The notes beneath the pieces are model-generated. The model was not told the origin of the DNA, ran no database searches, and saw only the letters and a program-made list of their open reading frames with translations. From positions 124,001 through 188,000 of the forward strand of contig NZ_CANLYK010000004.1 of the NCBI RefSeq assembly GCF_947495325.1: a stretch of DNA of 64,000 bases, given 5' to 3'. Positions 26,142 through 33,703 of this stretch are shown in pieces. The position numbers were made by a program, and so were the translations under genes. This DNA is from an uncultured Allomuricauda sp. GTDB lineage: Bacteria > Bacteroidota > Bacteroidia > Flavobacteriales > Flavobacteriaceae. The first letter of the stretch is position 1. Each line of letters begins with the position of its first letter.

Positions 26142-27410
26142 TTACAGATTAAATCTTTTATTTGCCTCTTTCTCCAAATATTCCCTGTGATTTGGATGTG
26201 CAATGGATATCAATGCGTCAGCGCGCTGTTTTAAGTTCTTCCCATAAAGATTTACAACTCCATATTCAGTAGCAATGTAATGCACGTGGGCCCTGGTCGT
26301 GGTTACACCAGCTCCTTCTTTTAAAAATGGCACTATTTTAGAAACGCCTTTATTAGTTTCCGAAGACATGGCAAAAATAGGTTTACCTCCCTTAGAAAGT
26401 GAAGCCCCTCTTATAAAATCCATTTGCCCTCCGACTCCAGAAAACTGGCGACTCCCAATCGTATCCGCACAAACTTGCCCGGTTAAATCAATTTCTATGG
26501 CGCTGTTAATTGCGGTAACTTTTGGATTTCTTCGGATGCGTGCCGTATCATTGGTATAGGCTGCTTCCCTAAAGTCGCAAACCGGGTTATCATCAATAAA
26601 ATCATACAATTTTCTTGAGCCTACAGCAAAACAACTCACAATCTTTCCTTGTTTTACAGCTTTTTCTTCTCCAGTAATAACTCCTTTTTCAATGAGAGGC
26701 AAAACACCATCCGAAAACATTTCAGTATGTATTCCCAATCTTTTATGATTGCCCAAGTTGGATAGCACGGCATTAGGAATATTCCCAATCCCCATTTGTA
26801 AGGTAGCGCCATCATCAATCAAAGAAGCAACATGGTTCCCAATTTGATGATCTATCCTAGAAATTTCCAGAGGTTCATGCTCGTGAATTGGTCTGTCTAC
26901 CTCAATGGCAAAATCGATCTGGTTAATATGGATAATACCATCTCCATGGGTGCGAGGTACTTGGGGGTTGATTTGTGCCACTACTTTTTTCGCCATTTCA
27001 ATTGCAGGCAGAGTTACATCAACTGAAACCCCTAAAGAACAATACCCGTGTTTATCTGGAGGTGATACTTGTATAAATGCGACATCCAACGGCAAAATAT
27101 TTCTTCGGAACAGCAAACAAATCTCACTCAAGAAAATAGGTACATAATCCCCTTTGTAACCATTCACAAACTTCCTCACATTCCCTCCCACAAAAAGACT
27201 GTTCAGCGTAAAACTTTCATTACAAGGTGCTTGTGTATATCTGGCTTCCCCCTCAGTGTGAATGGATACAATTTCAATATCCTTAATCTCTTTGTGTCGG
27301 TCGCAAAGCGCATCTATAAGTTCATTGGGAGTCATGGCCGCTCCTTGAAAAAAAACACGATTTCCTGTTTTAATTACTTCTACTGCCTTTTCTGGTGATG
27401 TAATAAGCAT
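26142..27410 (-). CDS. Acetyl-CoA hydrolase / 4-hydroxybutyrate-type CoA-transferase
   Basis: A 422-residue family I CoA-transferase-like enzyme. The catalytic glutamate is seen in IHTEMFSDG near residue 227, which forms the glutamyl-CoA thioester; GIGNIPNAVL before it and GVGGQMDFIRGA after it are the CoA-binding glycine loops. Family members move CoA between acetate and other acids (4-hydroxybutyrate, succinate) or hydrolyse acetyl-CoA. It is the last gene in the cbb3 oxidase operon, 10 bp after the SafE-like gene. This is unusual company and suggests that acetate or acyl-CoA balance is adjusted together with micro-aerobic respiration. Exact acyl acceptor unknown. Confidence 0.85.
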   Translation of the reverse strand: MLITSPEKAVEVIKTGNRVFFQGAAMTPNELIDALCDRHKEIKDIEIVSIHTEGEARYTQAPCNESFTLNSLFVGGNVRKFVNGYKGDYVPIFLSEICLLFRRNILPLDVAFIQVSPPDKHGYCSLGVSVDVTLPAIEMAKKVVAQINPQVPRTHGDGIIHINQIDFAIEVDRPIHEHEPLEISRIDHQIGNHVASLIDDGATLQMGIGNIPNAVLSNLGNHKRLGIHTEMFSDGVLPLIEKGVITGEEKAVKQGKIVSCFAVGSRKLYDFIDDNPVCDFREAAYTNDTARIRRNPKVTAINSAIEIDLTGQVCADTIGSRQFSGVGGQMDFIRGASLSKGGKPIFAMSSETNKGVSKIVPFLKEGAGVTTTRAHVHYIATEYGVVNLYGKNLKQRADALISIAHPNHREYLEKEANKRFNL

Positions 27411-27420
27411 TTTTATGTTT

Positions 27421-28134
27421 TTATGGTTGATGACATTCTATGGTTGCTGTGGCCAAATCCGTTTGAATCGGTTTTGGCGATACATAAGGAATTCCAAGTC
27501 CCAAACCCCTAATAATAAACAAAATCCCAATGAGTATGACGAATACGGGGATAACTTTTTTTAGGTTTTGCCGTAAAGCACCTTTCATTAATCCTCTTGA
27601 AAAAACAACAAAGGTCATTAATGGGATGGTTCCCAGCCCAAATAAAATCATATAAGCGCCTGCTTGAAGACCATGTGCCAGACCTATTGCCCCCAAAAGT
27701 GCCATATAGACCAATCCGCAGGGTAAAAAACCGTTTAAAAAACCAATGGTCAGGAAAACATCTGGAGTCTTTTTTTTGAGTTCAGCTCCAAGTTTTGATT
27801 TTAATTTTCCCAATACGGTATAAATTGGTCTGGAGAGTCTGCCGCTCAAAACATATTTGCTGGGAATCAATACCAGAGCAATCATAACCACTCCAATTAC
27901 AATAGATAATTTCTGCTGAATACCAAATAACGATAATCCTTTTCCCAAGAAACCAAAGAGCAATCCAATGATTCCATATGCCAGGAGTCTTCCAAAATGA
28001 TAGATAAACAGTTGTGTTGTCTTCCTGGTTGTGTTATTTTGATCTAAAGGTAACATAAAAGCAATAGGGCCGCACATTCCCAAGCAGTGCAAGCTTCCCA
28101 AAAATCCTAATATAATTGCCGATAGAAATACCAT
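27421..28134 (-). CDS. Sulfite exporter TauE/SafE family membrane protein
   Basis: A 237-residue membrane protein with about six helices. The N-terminal GSLHCLGMCGPIAFMLPL is the hallmark cysteine motif of the heavy-metal/cytochrome-linked subgroup (UreH-like, related to DsbD/CcdA-like transporters) found beside cbb3 oxidase genes, where a copper or redox role in oxidase assembly is inferred. A second LNGFLPCGLVYMALLGA repeats the motif in the middle. Its start overlaps the stop of the FixH gene by one base, so translation is coupled. Confidence 0.85.
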   Translation of the reverse strand: MVFLSAIILGFLGSLHCLGMCGPIAFMLPLDQNNTTRKTTQLFIYHFGRLLAYGIIGLLFGFLGKGLSLFGIQQKLSIVIGVVMIALVLIPSKYVLSGRLSRPIYTVLGKLKSKLGAELKKKTPDVFLTIGFLNGFLPCGLVYMALLGAIGLAHGLQAGAYMILFGLGTIPLMTFVVFSRGLMKGALRQNLKKVIPVFVILIGILFIIRGLGLGIPYVSPKPIQTDLATATIECHQP

Positions 28135-28580
28135 TAATACAACAGTTTTTCTTTGTGTAAAAAGGTTTTATCCTTATAGTTCCATTTGATGGTAATGTCC
28201 CAGCGACCGTCCAGCAAGCTATTGTCAGGTATGAGCAAATGTGCATTGGACAAACTTATAGGAAAGTTAAAATCCAAGTGCTTGTTAGACGGTCTATAAA
28301 GGGACACTGTGCCATTAATATGTACTGGATTGAATTGTTCTGGAAACAAAATTGTGATTCCTTTTTCAGATTTCACCAATTTTAGACTCGCATTCATCGC
28401 CAAGGCAGATTCTACTGCATCAATTTCATTCTGGTAGGCCAATTCTTGTTTATAATACTCTTCGGTAACCAAATCGTGATTGGCACTGTTATCCGTACTC
28501 ATTCTAATCACAAAGTATAATATGAAACTGATGAATGCTATAAAAGCCAGTACTATACTTGTTCCCCAATTTATTTTCAT
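28134..28580 (-). CDS. ccoH: FixH/CcoH family cbb3 oxidase assembly protein
   Basis: A 148-residue protein with one N-terminal membrane helix (TSIVLAFIAFISFILYFVIRMS) and a periplasmic domain ending in FPISLSNAHLLIPDNSLLDGRWDITIKWNYKDKTFLHKEKLLY, matching FixH (a beta-sandwich domain with the conserved GRWD). FixH/CcoH stabilises the assembling cbb3 complex. It lies 11 bp after ccoG. The NHDLVTEEYYKQELAYQ region after the helix is the conserved FixH start of the soluble part. Confidence 0.88.
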   Translation of the reverse strand: MKINWGTSIVLAFIAFISFILYFVIRMSTDNSANHDLVTEEYYKQELAYQNEIDAVESALAMNASLKLVKSEKGITILFPEQFNPVHINGTVSLYRPSNKHLDFNFPISLSNAHLLIPDNSLLDGRWDITIKWNYKDKTFLHKEKLLY

Positions 28581-28591
28581 GATGCTATTTT

Positions 28592-30001
28592 TTAATGGTA
28601 ACTTCTTGGTGCCAAAAACTGTGTTGTTGTTGTTTCAATAAGTTTTTCGCCATTATAAACTCCAATTTTCAACTTATCCTTATCTCCCGTTAGTGCGGAA
28701 CTGTTAATCTCTATAAACAATGTCCCTTCAGTAATTTCCTCTGCGGGAACTTTAAACCTATCCTGGGATACCATTTTAATCTCTCCTCTATGTGACAATA
28801 ATTTAAAGCCAACGCTATCTATATCTTTGGATGTTTTGTTCACCAATTTATAGGTGTATACATTACTGATGTTGTTATTGGCCTTTCTCTCATACAACTG
28901 CCCAGGTAATCTTAAGATGTTTGCTTCCAATTCATTCCTAAGAAAAAGCATGCCAATCAAAATACCTGTGAGTATAACAAGCACCGCAGTATAGCCTTTC
29001 ATTCTAGCGGTAAATTTGAATTTTGCTTTTTTGTTTATCTCATCTTCGCTCGCATAACGAATCAATCCTCTCGGTTTTTGAATACTGTCCATAATATGGT
29101 CGCATTCATCAATACATGCTGTGCAGTTGACACATTCCAATTGGGTTCCATTTCGAATATCTATTCCTGTTGGACAAACGTTTACACACTGAAAACAATC
29201 TATACAATCTCCGTGACCCAAGGCATCCCTATCTTCGTTCTTTCGGAATTTTTTACGCCCGTTATCTCCTTCTCCCCGTTTGTGGTCGTAGGCCACCACA
29301 ATGGATTTATCATCCAAAAGCACTCCTTGCAGTCTTCCGTAAGGACATGCTATGATACACACTTGCTCACGAAACCATGCGAACACAAAATAGAACACGC
29401 CGGTAAAAATGAGCAATGGAATCATGGTTCCCATATGGGCCATTGGTCCATCAATAACGTACCTGATCAGTTTATCACTTCCAATGAGATAGGCCAAGAA
29501 AACATTGGCTATCAAAAATGAAATAATAAAAAAGACTGTCCACTTTAATACTCTTTTCCGAATCTTTTTACCGTTCCAGGGTGACCTGTCCAGTCTTATT
29601 TGCGCCCCACGATCTCCATCTATCCAGTATTCAATTCTTCGAAAGACCATTTCCATGAAAATAGTCTGGGGACACATCCATCCGCAAAAAATACGGCCAT
29701 ATGCTACGGTAAATAACGATACAAAAATTACACCTGCAATCATAGAAACTACAACTAGGTGAAAATCCTGTGGCCAGAAAGGAAATCCAAAAATATTGAA
29801 CCTTCTTTCCAATACATTGAACAGCAGAAATTGATTGCCGTTTATTTTGATAAAAGGTGATGCAATCAAAAAAAGTAAGAGTCCATAACTAACGTATTTG
29901 CGATACTCAAAAAATCTTCCTTTAGGTTTCTTAGGATAAATCCATGCCCTTTTGCCCTCTTCAGATATCGTCCCTATGGAATCCCTAAAATTCTCTTCCA
30001 T
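28592..30001 (-). CDS. ccoG: Cytochrome c oxidase accessory protein CcoG
   Basis: A 469-residue polyferredoxin-like membrane protein. Several N-terminal helices include CGWMCPQTIFMEM; two 4Fe-4S sites follow, CIDCFQCVNVCP and CVNCTACIDEC (about 255-295); the C-terminal domain after the last helix is an IgFN-like fold. CcoG reduces Cu2+ to Cu+ for delivery into the cbb3 active site. It sits 72 bp after ccoP, the largest gap in the operon, without a visible promoter. Full length for the family. Confidence 0.95.
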   Translation of the reverse strand: MEENFRDSIGTISEEGKRAWIYPKKPKGRFFEYRKYVSYGLLLFLIASPFIKINGNQFLLFNVLERRFNIFGFPFWPQDFHLVVVSMIAGVIFVSLFTVAYGRIFCGWMCPQTIFMEMVFRRIEYWIDGDRGAQIRLDRSPWNGKKIRKRVLKWTVFFIISFLIANVFLAYLIGSDKLIRYVIDGPMAHMGTMIPLLIFTGVFYFVFAWFREQVCIIACPYGRLQGVLLDDKSIVVAYDHKRGEGDNGRKKFRKNEDRDALGHGDCIDCFQCVNVCPTGIDIRNGTQLECVNCTACIDECDHIMDSIQKPRGLIRYASEDEINKKAKFKFTARMKGYTAVLVILTGILIGMLFLRNELEANILRLPGQLYERKANNNISNVYTYKLVNKTSKDIDSVGFKLLSHRGEIKMVSQDRFKVPAEEITEGTLFIEINSSALTGDKDKLKIGVYNGEKLIETTTTQFLAPRSYH

Positions 30002-30073
30002 TGCAATTGTATTTTAACCTCAACAGTATTTCTAAACCAACACCTCTTCTTGAGGTATGAGGTACTGGTTCTT

Positions 30074-31027
30074 TTAATTCATCGCTACATCTGTAGAATC
30101 AGAAACCTGTTCCGTTCGAGTTTCTTCAATAGTTTCTTCTGATTCAGGTGCATCTGGATCCACCCAAATTTCACCTTCTGGTGCTTTTGGGTCTGCTGGG
30201 GTTGTACCTCCCAATGTTAATATATAACTGGCCACTTGTGCCATTTCTACAGGTTTTAGACTTTGTTTCCAGGCAATCATACCCTTACCATCCCGACCTC
30301 CTTCGGAAATGGTATTAAATACATTTTTGATGCCTCCGCCCAAAATCCAATATTCATCTGTTAGGTTAGGGCCAATTCCTCCACCTCCATCAGCCATATG
30401 ACATGCAACACAACTTGTGGTAAATATTTTTTCTCCAGCACTCAAATCTGCCGCTTCGGATAAAAATTCCACGGTATTGACATCGACCAAATCCTTAGCA
30501 GTTTTCTTATATTCTTCAATGGCAATTTTAGCTGCAGCTACTTCCTGTTCGTATTCCAATTTCTGGTCATAGTCGCCAGCAACATGAAAACGTATGAGAT
30601 AAACTACCCCAAAAATGATGGTGGCATAAAAGAGGTATACCCACCAAGGAGGCAAAACATTGTCCAACTCCCTAATTCCATCATAATTATGGTCCAGGAT
30701 TATTTCGCCTTCTTTTTCAATTTCCTTGGTCTTGGTGAGGCGTTTATAGATATTTTTAACCCATGTCCATTCCCTTTTCCTAACCTTGGACGCCAAATAG
30801 CGTTCTTTCGCCTCTTCTGAAAGTGTTTGGAACATTACATTTTCAATAGATTTTAAAATCAGCTCTATTGCAATTAATATCATCAATACCATCAGCAAAA
30901 AAAACTGTGTGATTGGATATTCAATGATAGCTGGTTTATCACCCGAATCTATAAAGTATTCCATTAATCCGAAGATGATGAAGAATAATAGCGGAATGCG
31001 AATCCACCAAGGTGTTCTTGTACTCAT
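30074..31027 (-). CDS. ccoP: cbb3 cytochrome oxidase subunit III (CcoP), mono-haem
   Basis: A 317-residue membrane-bound cytochrome c. Two N-terminal helices (about 10-60) are followed by a charged part, a third helix (WWVYLFYATIIFGVVYLIRF) and one c-type haem motif CVACH near residue 206, with GPNLTDEYWILGG and a distal Met (GKGMIAWK). Proteobacterial CcoP has two haems; one is common in Bacteroidota. An acidic tail follows the haem domain. It passes electrons to the CcoN-CcoO protein. It is 4 bp after ccoQ. Confidence 0.93.
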   Translation of the reverse strand: MSTRTPWWIRIPLLFFIIFGLMEYFIDSGDKPAIIEYPITQFFLLMVLMILIAIELILKSIENVMFQTLSEEAKERYLASKVRKREWTWVKNIYKRLTKTKEIEKEGEIILDHNYDGIRELDNVLPPWWVYLFYATIIFGVVYLIRFHVAGDYDQKLEYEQEVAAAKIAIEEYKKTAKDLVDVNTVEFLSEAADLSAGEKIFTTSCVACHMADGGGGIGPNLTDEYWILGGGIKNVFNTISEGGRDGKGMIAWKQSLKPVEMAQVASYILTLGGTTPADPKAPEGEIWVDPDAPESEETIEETRTEQVSDSTDVAMN

Positions 31028-31031
31028 AATG

Positions 31032-31217
31032 CTATAGTTTATTTTGTTGATCGTTATCTAAAGGCAGCTCCGCCATTTCTTTTATATGTGCCTTGGTAGC
31101 AGTAAACACCCACCAAAACAACAGGACAAAGAACACGAAGAATATTAATAGGGATATCATGGGATAACTTGCTATCCCTTCTATACTTTCCATATGGTTT
31201 TTTACAAATTTCAACAT
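31032..31217 (-). CDS. ccoQ: CcoQ/FixQ small subunit of cbb3 oxidase
   Basis: A 61-residue single-helix membrane protein (YPMISLLIFFVFFVLLFWWVFTAT, about residues 18-41) between ccoNO and ccoP, the position of CcoQ. CcoQ stabilises the oxidase against oxygen. The short charged tail (HIKEMAELPLDNDQQNKL) is typical for the flavobacterial form. Confidence 0.88.
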   Translation of the reverse strand: MLKFVKNHMESIEGIASYPMISLLIFFVFFVLLFWWVFTATKAHIKEMAELPLDNDQQNKL

Positions 31218-31240
31218 GGTGATTTGTTTTGAGATTGTAA

Positions 31241-33421
31241 TTATTCTGTTTCTTTTACTTTAATATCAGTACCCAATCGTTGCAGGTAAGCAATCAATGC
31301 AACTATTTCCCTATCGCGCATTTCAATAAAATCCTCTCCATTTTCTTGCGCATATTTTTTATCGGCCTCATAGGTTCTTTCAAACTCTGGATCTGTATAC
31401 AGATTCTTCTCTATTTGTATAGCTTGTTCTGCCATGGATTGCGGCGCATTTGCTATATCATCATCTGTATAAGGCACGCCAAGGCTAACCATGGCTTCCA
31501 TTTTATTTTGAACAGCGCTTCTGTCATGTTCATTAATGACCAACCACTGATAGGCAGGCATAATTGAACCTGATGACGTACTTTGTGGATCATACATATG
31601 GTTCAGGTGCCAATTATCAGAGTACTTCCCTCCAATTCGCAATAAATCCGGACCAGTTCGCTTACTACCCCATAGAAAAGGGTGATCGTAAACAAATTCT
31701 CCTGCCTTGGCATATTCTCCATAGCGTTCCACTTCACTTCTAAAAGGTCTGATCATTTGGGAGTGACAACCCACACAACCTTCACGAATGTATAGATCCC
31801 GACCTTCCAATTCTAAAGGTGTATATGGTTTTACACTTGTGATGGTAGGAATATTGGATTTTACCAGAATAGTTGGTACAATCTGGATAATGCCTCCTAT
31901 TAAAATGGCAACTGTGGCCAAAATGGTCAATTGCACTGGTCTACGTTCCAACCAGTTGTGGAAGGTCTCTCCAGAAGTTCTTCTTTTAGAAACCCTTGTC
32001 AAGGCAGGTGCCTCTGCTTTTTCATCCTCTACGGAGCTTCCTTTTCTAATTGTGACAATCACATTGTAGACCATAATCAACATACCAACAAGGAACATGG
32101 TACCTCCTATAGCACGCATCCAATACATTGGGATGATTTGAGTTACGGTTTCCAAGAAGTTTCCATAGACCAATGATCCATCTGGATTGAATTCTTTCCA
32201 CATTAGTGCTTGGGTAAACCCTGCAACATACATGGGCAATGCATATAGGATAATACCTAAGGTCCCAATCCAGAAATGCAAGTTTGCCAACCCTTTTGAA
32301 TACAGTGTTGTCTTGAACATTTTGGGAACCAGCCAATAAATCATACCGAAGGTCAAAAATCCATTCCAAGCCAGTGCCCCAACGTGTACGTGAGCAATAA
32401 TCCAATCGCTAAAATGCGCGATGGCATTTACATTTTTTAAGGATAACATTGGGCCTTCAAAAGTGGCCATACCATAACCTGTAATGGCAACTACCATAAA
32501 TTTTAAAGTGGCATCGCTACGTACTTTATCCCAAACGCCTCTCAAGGTTAAAAGTCCATTGATCATACCACCCCAAGACGGAGCAATCAACATAATAGAG
32601 AAAACAACCCCTAAGTTTTGAGCCCAATCTGGTAAAGACGAATACAACAAATGGTGAGGTCCTGCCCAGATATAAATGAATATCAATGACCAGAAATGGA
32701 CAATGGAAAGGCGATAAGAATATATAGGTCTATTGGCTGCCTTGGGAACAAAATAGTACATCAATCCCAAAAATGGTGTGGTTAAAAAGAAGGCCACGGC
32801 ATTATGTCCGTACCACCATTGCACCAAAGCATCTTGTACCCCCGCGTACACCGAATAACTTTTTAATGCGGCCACGGGCAACTCCAAGCTATTAAAAATA
32901 TGAAGTACAGCTACGGTGACAAATGTTGCCAGGTAAAACCAAATTGCCACATAGAGATGGCGTTGTCTTCTTTTTAAGATGGTTCCAATCAGGTTCCAAC
33001 CAAAAACGACCCAAACCACAGCGATGGCAATATCTATGGGCCATTCCAATTCTGCATATTCTTTAGAGGTAGTATACCCCAAAGGCAAGGTAATGGCGGC
33101 AGCCACAATAATCAGTTGCCAGCCCCAAAAATTAAAATTGCTCAGAAAATCACTGAACATTCGCGCTTTCAGTAATCTTTGGGTGGAATAATAGACCCCG
33201 GCAAAGATGGCGTTCCCGACAAATGCAAAAATCACGGCATTGGTATGCAATGGGCGCAAACGTCCAAAGCTCAACCACGAAATACCATCTGTGATATTGG
33301 GAAACAAAAACATAAATGCCAGCAGCAGTCCTACCAACATTCCAACAACGCCCCACAGCATGGTAGCGTATAAAAACTTTTGTACGATTTTGTTATCGTA
33401 GCTAAATTGTTGTATTTCCAT
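31241..33421 (-). CDS. ccoNO: cbb3 cytochrome oxidase subunits I and II fused (CcoN-CcoO)
   Basis: A 726-residue fusion. The N-terminal part (about 1-470) is the 12-helix CcoN with haem- and copper-binding histidines in LHTNAVIFAF, WWYGHNAVAFF, WAGPHHLLYSS and AHVHVGALAWNG. The C-terminal part (about 495-726) is CcoO, one helix followed by the c-haem motif CVGCHSQM near residue 549. In most proteobacteria these are separate genes; the fusion is a Bacteroidota trait. It reduces oxygen with high affinity and pumps protons. Its first codons overlap the end of ccoS by 20 bp. Confidence 0.96.
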   Translation of the reverse strand: MEIQQFSYDNKIVQKFLYATMLWGVVGMLVGLLLAFMFLFPNITDGISWLSFGRLRPLHTNAVIFAFVGNAIFAGVYYSTQRLLKARMFSDFLSNFNFWGWQLIIVAAAITLPLGYTTSKEYAELEWPIDIAIAVVWVVFGWNLIGTILKRRQRHLYVAIWFYLATFVTVAVLHIFNSLELPVAALKSYSVYAGVQDALVQWWYGHNAVAFFLTTPFLGLMYYFVPKAANRPIYSYRLSIVHFWSLIFIYIWAGPHHLLYSSLPDWAQNLGVVFSIMLIAPSWGGMINGLLTLRGVWDKVRSDATLKFMVVAITGYGMATFEGPMLSLKNVNAIAHFSDWIIAHVHVGALAWNGFLTFGMIYWLVPKMFKTTLYSKGLANLHFWIGTLGIILYALPMYVAGFTQALMWKEFNPDGSLVYGNFLETVTQIIPMYWMRAIGGTMFLVGMLIMVYNVIVTIRKGSSVEDEKAEAPALTRVSKRRTSGETFHNWLERRPVQLTILATVAILIGGIIQIVPTILVKSNIPTITSVKPYTPLELEGRDLYIREGCVGCHSQMIRPFRSEVERYGEYAKAGEFVYDHPFLWGSKRTGPDLLRIGGKYSDNWHLNHMYDPQSTSSGSIMPAYQWLVINEHDRSAVQNKMEAMVSLGVPYTDDDIANAPQSMAEQAIQIEKNLYTDPEFERTYEADKKYAQENGEDFIEMRDREIVALIAYLQRLGTDIKVKETE

Positions 33422-33632
33422 ATGTATTGGTTTGTTCTTTACTTTGTTTGATTTCTGTAATTTCTGCTTCGGTTTCTTCTAAATCACCTATTAATTCATC
33501 CTCAAAAAGCATACGGACTGAAGGTGTATATGCATCATCATATTGTCCACTTTTGACCGAAAAGACAAAAGCAACAAAAAAGACCAGCGCAACTGAAATG
33601 CTTATGGCCAACAACACATATATAACACTCAT
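33402..33632 (-). CDS. ccoS: cbb3 oxidase maturation protein CcoS
   Basis: A 76-residue protein with one N-terminal helix (VIYVLLAISISVALVFFVAFVFSV) then SGQYDDAYTPSVRMLFEDE, the CcoS signature. CcoS is needed to insert haem and copper into CcoN. It opens the operon ccoS-NO-Q-P-G-H-safE-CoA transferase, 51 bp after a Crp/Fnr-type site. Confidence 0.93.
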   Translation of the reverse strand: MSVIYVLLAISISVALVFFVAFVFSVKSGQYDDAYTPSVRMLFEDELIGDLEETEAEITEIKQSKEQTNTYGNTTI

Positions 33633-33651
33633 ACCTACCTGAATTCTAGCG

Positions 33652-33694
33652 TAAAACTACATTGCCGTTCTTGTGAAAAAAATGACATATATCA
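33652..33694 (-). promoter_or_regulatory. Crp/Fnr-type site and -7 box for the cbb3 operon
   Basis: Operator TGACATATATCA at 33683-33694 (TGATATATGTCA toward ccoS) and -7 box TAGTTTTA from 33659 to 33652 on the minus strand, spacing 29.5 nt. It lies in the 71-bp gap between ccoI and ccoS, so the oxidase operon has its own promoter although ccoI is upstream on the same strand. Confidence 0.75.
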
Positions 33695-33703
33695 GTTTTT
33701 AAT

